Below are positions 10,680 to 21,749 of a stretch of DNA of 64,000 nucleotides, in pieces; positions within the stretch are counted from its first letter, which is position 1; every line of letters starts with the position of its first letter. Position numbers and translations under genes: made by a program. Origin of the DNA: Takashimella koratensis (Eukaryota; Basidiomycota; Tremellomycetes; Trichosporonales; Tetragoniomycetaceae); contig BCKT01000003.1 of NCBI GenBank assembly GCA_003116875.1, positions 1,063,185 to 1,127,184 of the forward strand, in the 5' to 3' direction. The notes under the pieces are model-generated. The model searched no databases. It saw nothing but the letters and a program-made list of their open reading frames with translations, and was not told the origin of the DNA.

Positions 10680-13538
10680 ATGGCTTCGGTAGATGGTGAC
10701 CCCATGGACGTGAGTGGTTGGACCGAGGTTGATTGATGACATAGCGTTGCTGACGTCTCGACTGCTTCTACTCACTCACACTTGTTGACTTCTATAAAAT
10801 TTGGGTTGACCCTCGGCTCTACGTTCGAAATGTTCAATCATGGTCCGCTCCTTCGTCCGGAACAACGGTCATGACCTCCAACGTTTGATCATGCCCACCT
10901 GTCAATCACCGCGCTGCTTGACGTTCATGCATGTGTGGAACGCTCTTTGCGGCTCTACTCTTTGTCTTTGGAACGGACCCCGGACATATGTTCACCCTCG
11001 TCTTGATAGTACGACCACGATGACTCGCAAGATGAGTCAGGCCCAGCGAGCAAGAAAGCAGCGTCAGTCCCATCAATGTCTTCCCTCCTTCCTCAACCAC
11101 CCCATTTCTCGCATCACAACCACATAGACCAGAAAGCAAGGATCGACTGACTCTAGTCTTGTCCGTTACCAGTTCAAGTAGCCAGACTCGGAAAGCGCAG
11201 AACCGACTTGCTCAACGCGAGTTTCGACTTCGAAAACAGGTGAGCAAAAGCCCATGAAACAACTTGTTTCACCATTATGACGAGCAACATGTGGGCTAAC
11301 CTTTGAACGCTCCATGTCCCTTATTCTCGGGCCGACAGCAATATGTAAGCGCTTCATCACCTGTCTTGTAGACTCCTCCAAACGACCTACCCCACCGGAG
11401 CTGCACTGACCGCCCCGGCAGATCCGCGACCTCGAGGCCAGGGTGGAGATCATGTCCGGAGACAAAGAGGAGCGGATGGATTTGACCCTCTTGCTAGTCA
11501 AGAACCTGCTCAAGGAGAACAAAGAGCTACGAGAGTTGATCAAGTCGATTTCGTCGTTCTTTGGTGAAGGTGGGTGATTTATCTCACTCTTGACCTTCCC
11601 GCGCGTACCGGCCTTCATCACAGCTAAAGACACTCCTCCCCCCTCTCGCAGGCCTCGGGTCCTGTCTACCTCGGCTGGGCTTGTCCGCGCCACAGCTCGA
11701 CGCCATCCTTAACCGAGCCGACACCGATACCGCGCACGAGGCCTTTCTCGCACTCAAAGCGTCCAAAGAGATGGAAGAAGCCAATCCTGGTCTTCCTCTC
11801 GGCGAAGTCAGGCGGTCATCTACCGCCATCGGCCAAGGTTCTGGCTCGGTCGCGCCTGGGAAACGGAAACGGTCTTCGCTCGCGTTCGGGAGCGAGACTC
11901 CTGAGGTTACTCCCGCTTCCGGACCCTCAACCTCACACACCACCCAAACGACCGGAGCCGTCAAAGAAGACGACCACCACCGAGGGAGCAATGGACTCAC
12001 CAACGTCAACACGGGCGCTGGAGCAGGGGGAAACGATAAGGGGTTTGATGCTGCCAACGTGTGGGATTTCTTCTTCCAGAACGCAGCGATGTGTGCGTCC
12101 GTCAGCGCGGACGCATATAGCGCCGAAGCTCAGGCCGGACCATCGAACACCGGAGCTGGGGTCGGGGTCGGTGCCAGTGGACCCACGGGGGGAGGGGCAG
12201 GTAGTCCCTCTAACCCATCTACACTGACGTACCTCTCTGGATCGGCGCAGGCAAACAACTCGGGCTTTGGACTCACCGTCCCACCCAGTTTCACCTCGCC
12301 TTCAGCGACCGCCCCTTCACCCGCTTCCGGCTCTGCCTCCGCGACCGCTCCTGCTCTTGACCCTACCCAAGGTCCCTCCGGCCCCAGCAGCGGGGGTTGC
12401 ACTGCCGTCCCTCCTCCTACTCGAACACCCACTACCGCCAGTCCTCGCGGTAGCGGGATCGCGCCTCACAGTTACGGACCCTCGGATTCCCCCTCGGACG
12501 AACAACAGCGCTCCAACCTCCGCGCCAAAGTCGCTCAGCTCACGGGTAACCTCACAACCCCAGTGACTAGTATGGATGCATCGGCGCCGACTCTCTCACC
12601 AGCGGCGATAGCGGAGAGGAGGAGGATACAAGAAGAGTTGAGACAGGTCATGCATGATCAAGGAGAGGCAGAGAAGAAGACGGAAGCACTGCAGTTGATC
12701 ACTTATCATCTCAACAAGTGAGTAAAGAGATGCGGTTCATCGCTTCCAACCCCTCCTATCCTTGTCGTTTCACCTACCACTGCTCCTCAACCGAATGGAA
12801 TACAGAAGCTGACTCTGACTCTTTCTAAAACCCTACTCTTAAACTACTTTCCAACTCTCCCTCACCTCCGATCTGTGTCCCAGCTTTCGGGTCAACCACG
12901 ACTACATGCTGCCCCCTTCTCTCCGCCCTACCCCAGTCCAGCGGACCATGCCGCACGAACACGCGATTGACGGTATCATCTTCCCTGGGATTCGAGATCG
13001 CATGATCCTTCTTAGGGGTCGGTACGACCTCGTCGATGCGTTCCAGGGCTACATACATGAGGTGAGTAAACGGCTCAGAGTTTAGGTCCGGGTGATGAGT
13101 CTTGGTCTATGAAAAGAAGGGAGAAGAAAGACTTACATTCGATTTTCACCCTTTGACCTCATCCGACTCGTGTCCCTTTGGCGAACAGTTCACAATCCAC
13201 GGCGAGGACGTGCTGGATCACAGAAGTTGGGAGTCTTCCGAACTTTGGCTAAACGAGTTCCCGTGAGTCAACCTCAATGGCACCCTATACCATTCAACAA
13301 GTGTCCGCCTAAGACTTCCTCCACGTTTGCCTCTTGACTGCTCAAGTCGGAGCTGGTGCTGACACGAATCATATCCTACGTGTTTCAACCTCTTATCTTG
13401 GGTGTAATCAGGATGCTCGCCGACGAAGAAGTCTACACCGTCACCAACAAATGGAGAGCGAGCCGAAACGAACCACCTATCACCCGTGCAGAGCGGGGAG
13501 AGCGACAACGCAAATTGTGGAGTGCTCCGGACCTCTGA
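10680..13538 (+). CDS. bZIP transcription factor with DUF3425 domain
   Basis: Exons 10680-10709, 11010-11062, 11173-11239, 11339-11344, 11422-11569, 11652-12717, 12884-13061, 13189-13262 and 13412-13538 sum to 1749 nt (582 residues) with every phase matching. The basic region is NRLAQREFR (residues 38-46), followed by a short leucine zipper. A 6-nt exon encodes Gln51-Tyr52 and sets the correct basic-region-to-zipper spacing. A long Ser/Pro/Gly-rich middle follows. The C-terminal DUF3425 segment runs from NFRVNHDYMLPPSLRPT through DEEVYTVTNKWR. The last intron (13263-13411) was chosen because it joins NEFP to MLADEEV in phase. The protein is presumably a nuclear sequence-specific regulator; its targets are unknown. 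Exon 2 uses a weak donor (GTCAGT). Confidence 0.82.
11339..11344 (+). other. 6-nt micro-exon of the bZIP gene
   Basis: CAATAT lies between an acceptor (CCGACAG) and a donor (GTAAGC). It encodes Gln-Tyr and places the first zipper leucine ten positions after the invariant arginine, the canonical bZIP spacing. Skipping it keeps the frame but shortens the spacing to eight. Confidence 0.8.
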
Positions 13539-13901
13539 ATCTAGGATTGAGGTTGGTGCTGCGTGATGTATACCAAGTTGGAGCGCGAGGAGAGATATCG
13601 TGATATTCATGGATTCTTGGTATAGATTGTTGGCATAATTATGGAAGAGCAGAGGTCAAGACAAGACGACTCAATGACGGATAGCAGACAGCGGACGAAA
13701 TGTGTAAATCGTGTAGAACCAAACTATACAGACCGCGTCGAGGTGATGTAAAATATGCATAGTACAAGGGGGTATCATACTTGTCGTCACGATCACCAAA
13801 ACGCCATAGAGAAGTGGAGATAGAGGATCACCTGGGTGAAAAAAAGAGCAGGAGCAGGAGCAAGGGGACGAGGGAGAAGATCAACGTCGGGAGTGCTAGA
13901 G
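13539..13901. other. Convergent 3' region between bZIP and TRAPPC1 genes
   Basis: No gene seen. The two stop codons face each other about 360 bp apart, so this stretch probably holds both 3' UTRs. Confidence 0.5.
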
Positions 13902-15095
<1,194 letters not shown>

Positions 15096-15497
15096 GGTTG
15101 GTGGTGAGCGGGATGAGGAGGAGGTGGTGACGACGAGACGAGACGAGACGAGGGTGGATAGACGTGATAGAGTGGACAGGTGCTGGTGGCGGCAAGTAAT
15201 TCTGGGGACGTGGTCAAGTAAAATCGATGCAACAGAAGCGGCTGCAGGTCGAGAGCAGAGGTGCTAGCTTTGTGCATTGGTGCCCAATTTGCGCACTGCT
15301 GTTGTCCGTGATCGTCTTCATTCTCAAGCAGAGTAGATCGAGTAGCGCCTTGTCACGAGCATTGCGTGGTATTGAATATGCATTATAAGAAACAGACATC
15401 TTTGACAACTGTGGCGTGATTCTTCTCCCCTTCGTGACTCTTCTCCCCTTCCCCTAACTCTCCCACCCCCACCCGATCCCACCACCCCTCCACCCTA
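15096..15497. other. Intergenic between ISC1 3' end and TRAPPC1 start
   Basis: No gene seen. A CGAGA-type repeat (about 15133-15150) lies in the presumed TRAPPC1 promoter on the minus strand. Confidence 0.5.
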
Positions 15498-17509
15498 CTA
15501 CTTTGCCCTCGCCTTGCTCTCCGCCTCCATCACTCTCAACTCCAACTCCATCTCATCCATCGTCTCACTCAACAAACCCTGTTCCCATTTCCCCCAAACA
15601 AACCCGGTATACAAGAACGTAGCACCTAGTACCCCTAGTGCGCCCGCGATGAGGGTGAAGATTGGCTGGATCCATGATTTCGGCTGCCATGCGGACCCAA
15701 TAGTGAGCGCCAGGAGGAGGCCGACAGCGGCGAAGAAGAAACGGAGGTGGGTACGCGCTTCTTTTGATGCTAGCCCGGCGTAGTCCCGGATCGTGTGGAG
15801 GGCAGTCCGGATCGTCGCGGCCTTGTCTGCCATGCCTGGCTCAGGGTGGACTCCCGGCGCAGATCCAGCGAGCAGCGTCGGAGGGGCAGGGGCAGTGGGT
15901 CCCGAGGATTTCGGATCAAGGGGGGTAAAAGTGGTCGTCGACGACGCGCTGGGGGGTTCCGATTCTGGGCCGAGGCTGAGAAGAGGCGCGACTGAATTTT
16001 TAGACGTACTCGTCGACTCGGAGTCGGCCTTGACATCCGTTGACGTCGTCGCTGCGCCATGTGTCGAGGCGTCGAACGGGTCGTTCGGGAGGTCGACGAC
16101 AAACGTCGACGAGAGACCAAAGTGGTCCGAGTAAGAAAAGTTTGTACCCGGTACGAGGTCTGTAAGAACCACTTCGGACTTGACACATCTAACTCTCGCA
16201 CAACCGACCAACGAGCGAGGAGCGCTGGACGTCGATGATTCCGCGTTGTCAGACTGGACCATCGCCTCGTGTTTTGCCATCGCCATGACCTCGTCGGGCT
16301 CGCGATAGAAGATATAGTCGAGCCTCTTCCCGCCTTGCGCGAAGATAGCTTCGGGAATGGGTTTTCCGGCAGAGTACGAGTTGAGGGACGAGTCGCATGT
16401 CATGCCGTATGCGACCAGTGCTGTTTTAGGGGCCACAGGGACGGCGTCATTGGCGTGTGGGTGGACCTCGAGGAAAGAGTCGCGGAGCAGACCGTGGGAA
16501 CGAAGCATCGCGATAGGGATAGAAAAAGGCTGGGAGTTGAAGTCGCCCATCTGTAAAGTGTAGCGTAGAGATGAATGCGTTTGGGAAAGATACAGGAGGG
16601 CAGCAAGTTAGCACTGTTTGTTTGAACCTAGGTAACCAGAGGGGAGCGCAGTGACTCACAGCAAAGACGGTACGGCCACGCGCAGAGGCAGTGTTGATCG
16701 CATTGGCGAGTTGCCAGGACTGAGCCATACGATGGGCCTGCCTAGTATCTGGTGGGTGTTCTCCTCCCGCATGCATCTGTCAAGCACTTATCAGCGACCT
16801 GCACATACTCTTCACGCTTCCCTCTTCCTCTACATCCCACTCCGTTCCTTTCGCCCCTTGTGAATTAAAGCTCCCCTACGCACATGAGTGTTCCACACCT
16901 CAACCTCGCCGAGGGCCGGGTGTCGAATGACCACGGCAACAGCGGCCTTGTTGACGAAGAAGTCGCCAGCGATGGCTTGGTGTGGTGATCCCGAGAGGCT
17001 GTACGGCATCGCTCGCGTCGAGATGAACGGATAACGCGAGAGGATGGCGAGACCCGACCCGATCGCGCCGCTACAAGCAGGTTAGCAGAGTGGATGACAA
17101 GTACAGGAAAGACAGGAGTAGTCAAGTACTTTAGGTCAAATCCACTTACGTTCTGAAGAACCTGGTGAACGGGAGCGTTTGAAGTACCTCGTTTCGGATA
17201 ATCGCAAATTCCTCACGCAGCCAGATCTCCTGTAGGCATACGATGTCGTACGGCGCCGAGGCGAGGTACTCTGCGATAGCACGGATTCTTGTCGGTCGGT
17301 CTTTCGACACAAACGCAAGGCCCCTGGGTGTATATTGACGTGTGAGTGGGGATAAGCGATGGGAAAGCGCGGGAGGGTCAGGACGAGGTTGTTGATCCAA
17401 GTCAGCGTTGGGTTCGAGTCTCGGCGTGGAGTTGGGGACCAGCTTACCAGACGTTGAAGGAGAGGATGCGGAGCTGCCTATCCTCTAAAGAGGGCGTGCG
17501 TGCGCTCAT
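15498..17509 (-). CDS. ISC1: Isc1-type inositol phosphosphingolipid phospholipase C / neutral sphingomyelinase
   Basis: Exons in transcript order are 17509-17448, 17323-17150, 17070-16884, 16776-16660 and 16550-15498, giving 530 residues. The enzyme cleaves complex sphingolipids (IPC types in fungi) to ceramide. The exonuclease-endonuclease-phosphatase fold shows LSFNVWG, the Mg-binding glutamate in CLQEIW, WNTHMHAGG, the MGDFNSQP motif, LDYIFYR and the terminal catalytic SDHFG. After a Ser/Thr-rich linker there are two hydrophobic segments (FFFAAVGLLLALTIG and IFTLIAGALGVLGATFLYTG). These form a C-terminal membrane anchor as in Isc1 and SMPD2. The start at 17509 places the fold about ten residues from the N-terminus. 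It lies in tandem with the downstream TRAPPC1 gene. Confidence 0.9.
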
Positions 17510-18001
17510 AGCTGGGTATGGATGGATGAAGGATGGACGAAAGAGTGAAGGCTGGGATTGAGGATGTACCAGTGGTTCGTGGTTAGGCACCGAGGTCGTG
17601 GCGCCGAGTCACCGAGTTGCGTCACCACTCCGAGGCCGTGAATAACCCGAGGGGCCGAGATTACCAGACGATCACAGTCAGCTAGACCCGGATACGTTAG
17701 TCAGTCGCGATCGTAGCAAGTCTCGGTCTCAGTCCGGTCCTAGTCCCAGTCCCAGTGCAGTTGATAGAATATTGCTTTTTTTGTGCATTGATTCGTTTTC
17801 ATCTGCCAATTAGGCAGGCAAGAAAGCTATTGTACTACTTTGTACTGATATACAACTAATTAACACAACAAGCGTATCGTCATCAAAGCGAACAGTCTCG
17901 GATCAGAGTACTGCGCTAGGCTCCATTCCGCGCCCCCTGATCGCCCAGGTCCAGCCAGTGTCAAGAGGTGGAAAAGGATTCTTTTGCGGGGTTGGGGTTG
18001 T
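17510..18001. other. Intergenic between lipase-like gene and ISC1
   Basis: No gene seen. The stretch holds the lipase 3' UTR and the ISC1 promoter, both on the minus strand. Confidence 0.5.
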
Positions 18002-19237
18002 TTAGGCGCGGTGGCACGAGGCGGCGCCGAGCCAGACACCGGCAAAGGGACCGGCGTGGTCGAGGAGCGAAGTGCGCTGGAGAGGGATCGACTCGGCGCA
18101 GACAGCGCTCTCCTCACCGTCGACCTCGGCGCGGCAGGCGTAAGCCATGCGCGGGTCGGCACCGATCCAGATCTCGCCCTGGCTCGGGTGAGCGAGGTCG
18201 AGGTGGCGGGCAGGAAGGTGGGTGACGGTGTCGGCGTAAGAGTTGATGCGGTTGATGTGGAGAGCCGAGCCAGTCGCAGAGGCAAGGTTGACGGTCTGGT
18301 CGACCCACGAGGCGAAGATCTCGTCACCGACACGCGGAAGGCCGAAGAGAGCAGTAGTGATGTCGACCGAGTCGAGCGGGCGGTCGTAAGCCGCCGCGGC
18401 GGGGCCCGAGACCTCGAGGTGGAGAGCGAGGGCAGTGAGGAGACCGACCGCAGAGCCGAGGCCGTGGCCGGTGATCTCGACGTGCTTGATAGGAAGGGAC
18501 TGGACCTGCTTGGCCGAGCCGAAGAGGTAGCTAGCGAGCACGTTGGACGGGGAGACCGGGGCGACAGGGGGGGACTCGATCAAGTCGAGAACAGCGAGGA
18601 GAGCGGCGGTCCCGTGAGACTCGAGCGCGGGGAGGTACGAGTGGTGAATCTTGGGAGCCGGGAAAGTGGTGATCGCCTCGGGAGGGTAAAGGTACGCCGG
18701 GAGGTCGACGAGGGTCTCGGTCGAGTTGTCCGCGGGCTCGGAAGCGAGGAGCTCGAGGAGGTCGTCGACGGAAGGAAGGGAAGAGAAGGCGAGAGTGAGG
18801 GTCTGGGTCTCCGGGGTGTGGGAGATGTACCAGCTCATGTCGACCTCATCGGCGAGGTGGGCAAACTCGTCGTCGTCGCTGGTGATGAGGACGCTCGAGC
18901 GGTGGTGCTTGGTCATCTCGCGGCGCTGGTGACGCGACCCCTGGATCGGGGTCTGAGCGACGGGGACCGGCTGGAGCTGCCTGTCCTGAGGGCAGTAGGC
19001 GGCGCTGGAGGGGTTGTTAGTAAAGGGAAAGCGCAAGGGGCAGAGATGGACTCACTTGACAGTCTGGGCGAGGCGGTGGATCTCGCGCATGTCGCCGCGA
19101 GAGATGGCGGTCTTGCCGACCGGGAGCTCACGAAGCGCCGAGGCGGACGAGGTAAGGACCGAGGCAAAGTTGGCAGAGGGAGCGGCCGACACGGTGAGGG
19201 CGGCCGAGAGGAGGGCGAGGGTCGAGGAGAAAAGCAT
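18002..19237 (-). CDS. Secreted class 3 lipase homologue, nucleophile serine replaced
   Basis: Exons 19237-19056 and 19004-18002 give 394 residues. The first 19 or so residues are a clear signal peptide (MLFSSTLALLSAALTVSAAP), so the protein should enter the secretory pathway. The fold matches fungal class 3 lipases: a strand-elbow-helix around VEITGHGLGSAVGLLTALAL, then FGLPRVGDEIFASW, INSYADTVTHLP, GEIWIG and a late histidine in LLDHAGPF. The elbow should read G-H-S-L-G, but Gly (codon 242, GGC) stands in the serine position. The aspartate and histidine candidates remain. It is probably not an active hydrolase by the usual mechanism; a binding or structural role is possible. Codon use is very GC-biased, which leaves a long open antisense frame. 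Confidence 0.85.
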
Positions 19238-20895
19238 TGTGTTGGTTGGTCTGGTAGGGTGTAGGTTGGAGGAGGTAAAAAGAGTGTGATGGGCTCAAAG
19301 GTGAGCGAGTTTGGATGAGGAGGTTGAAGAGGTTGGTGATGAAGATGAGAATCGACTGCGAAGGGAGGGGAGAGGGGGTTCTTATATCTCTGTTGGTGAA
19401 GACGTTGGGAGCGACGTCGAGTGTGGTGATCATGGACTTGGCAATTTTGGTCCAGAGTGTATAGATGTGGGATACCCTGCGCCATCTCGGTCCCCGTCAC
19501 TCAGCCCTCCCCTTGAATGTTGCGGGCTTGCAGTGCTAGGAGGCGAACCATGGCCGCACTGGGAGCGTTAGTCGCGGGTGCGGGGTGGCTAGGGTCGGGG
19601 TGTTGGAATCGAGGGTTGCGGGTTGAGTGGGTGGGTATCAGTGGGAATAGGTGGTGGTGACGATAAGTGGGTGGAGAGCCGCCTTGCCCCCCCTGCCCCC
19701 CCTGCCCCCCTCGGGAGCATTCAAAGCCTGACTCGAAGGCGCAGTAGCGGGTATTCAAAGCCAACGCCATCCCCTCCCCTGGAGTTGAGTAAAGAGTGAG
19801 AGCAGTCTTGCGTCGGCGAGGCGAGCGGGTCGAGTCAAGTCACGATGCATGCCTCCTCCGGGCAGTAACGCGGGGGTGAGGGGGTACAGTACCTACCGCC
19901 TACGATGGCAGGTCGTGGGTCCCATTTCCCGCCAGCGTACCCGTGACTCCAACGAAACCCTTGTATTCAGTCCCGCCCTCCCCACGTCGTCGGGAGCTAC
20001 ACCGTGTCCCACCTCCTCCCTCCTCCCTCCTCCCCTCCCTCCCTCCCTCTCTCTCAGCGCTGAATGCACCAATTGACCTGGGTCAGAATAGTGGTGAATG
20101 GTGAGGATTTACGCAAAATTACGGCTAAGAATTACTGCATCAAGGCTTCCCGTGTCTCCCCGTCCTTCCCGAGAGACATTTCTCGACCCCACCATTTCCA
20201 CATGCGGCAACAACCTTACTCTAAACCCCCGGCTCCAATTCACCCCTGCTATTCAGTCCTGCCGAGGTCTATTCAGTCGGCCCATTTAATCTGCTGCCAG
20301 CAGGCTGTGGCTGTAGGGGGACTCGTTAGACGAACAGATGGCCCACCTGGTTGCCACGCGACTATGAATCGGCTGGATGACCACCCACTCAATAGGTCCA
20401 CGACTGAATTACACCTGTATTCCCATCCCACCTATTCACAGCCGGTCATCATATCAATCGACCAGTTGCTCGACTTGGCTGCATATGGGAATCTATCGAG
20501 CTAGAGATACCTACTCCGGCGGTGTCAACGTTGTCCACTCATTCAGTATCAATTATATCAACAATCATGTCTCCATCCCATCATTGAAAATATCTGTTGT
20601 CTCTATATGTCTCTGCCAGTTCATCAGCCAACGAATTCACTCTTATCAATGCAAGCTTTCCATCCGCAAGAATACATCCATTGCCTCTCATTGCCTCGGA
20701 ACTACACTGTCCATTGTACACACTCTTCATTCAGCCGACCGGCCCGCTCGCCTCATCGTCTTGACGCTATGCTTCATCTTACTCGCCGCCACAATGCTCG
20801 ACCACGCTTGTCATTCACAGATCACTTGCCATGTGAGCAGATAGGCGCGGGGGGGGGGGGGGGGGCCCCCAGGGGGGAAAAGGGGGGGGGAAAAA

Positions 20896-20937
<42 letters not shown>

Positions 20938-21749
20938 CAATCGGGGACAAAGTGTGGCGCCAAAGCTGTTAGTCTACTGGAACGAGCCTCATCCATCTCC
21001 GCTTCTACACAGGTGGCGGCGAGACTTTACTTGATCACCGCCTCTTCGCCCAAGTCGTTCTCAGCCCCCTATCGGGCTGTACAATTCAGTCCGCACGTGA
21101 CGGTCGAGGTCGTTGAGCCGGAGAGGGCTCGCTGTTGATTCGCCTCGTCCGTTGAAACTTACCCCGGCCTCCCAAGTGGTACCTCGCCAGGTGCTGAACA
21201 CTGTGCACTGTGGTACGCGCCGATGCTTGCGCCTCTCCAGTCGCTTCACTCGAGAACGACCAGTCTAACCAGCCACATCACCGTTGAGCTCGTCCTTACG
21301 CACACAAGTCATTTGAAAACAGTGGCAAGAACATCGTCACATAGTTCTACGGGACACTATATTTTACTAAGGCAGCCACACGGCGGTACTCGATGCGACA
21401 TGACACACAACCACCGGCGTGGCGAGTCGTAGTCCAACCCCACCGTGGTTCGCGGACTGCTACTCGCCATCCCCATTTATCTCCTCTGCACGGCACCTAT
21501 GTCTAATAGAGATAGTATTGAAAAAGGTCGATGCGGGATGGGTGAATAGATTGGTAAATGGATGGGTAGATGACTAGGGGAATGCAAGAATGGACGTTTG
21601 ATAAAAGGGATGAATGGATACAGGCAACACCACTGACAACACGGTATACACCGAGCATGCGCAGATCCCGAACACTCTCAGACACTTTCCTTCTCCCTCC
21701 ACGCTCCACCAAGCTCCCCTGGCCGCTACCCCTTGACGACATCACCTGT
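19238..21749. other. 2.5-kb gap with no recognised gene
   Basis: Lies between the lipase-like start and the Fun30 3' end, both on the minus strand. The first 500 bases are probably the lipase promoter. From about 20050 to 21500 the sequence is less GC-rich and shows no convincing exon on either strand. A G-rich homopolymer block sits at 20849-20934. No transposon ends or target duplications were recognised. Confidence 0.5.
20849..20934. repeat. Poly-G block with short A and C interruptions
   Basis: Runs of G (17, 6, 9 and about 39) are separated by CCCCCA and A4-A5. It could be real low-complexity DNA or a poorly sequenced or joined stretch. Confidence 0.85.

Noticed and set aside
13356..13411. 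Extension of the last bZIP exon upstream (LTRIISYVFQ segment)
   Set aside because: It is out of phase with the previous exon and has an in-frame stop shortly upstream. The acceptor at 13410-13411 joins in phase and fits the DUF3425 pattern.
17395..17440. GGTTCGAGTC sequence resembling a tRNA T-loop
   Set aside because: No acceptor stem, D-arm or anticodon arm can be built around it, and it lies in an ISC1 intron.
17984..19264. 426-codon open frame on the + strand, the longest antisense frame in the window
   Set aside because: It lies antisense to the lipase-like gene, which has a signal peptide, splice sites and family motifs. The antisense product is Arg/Gly/Glu/Val-rich with no motif, as expected from strong GC bias at third positions.
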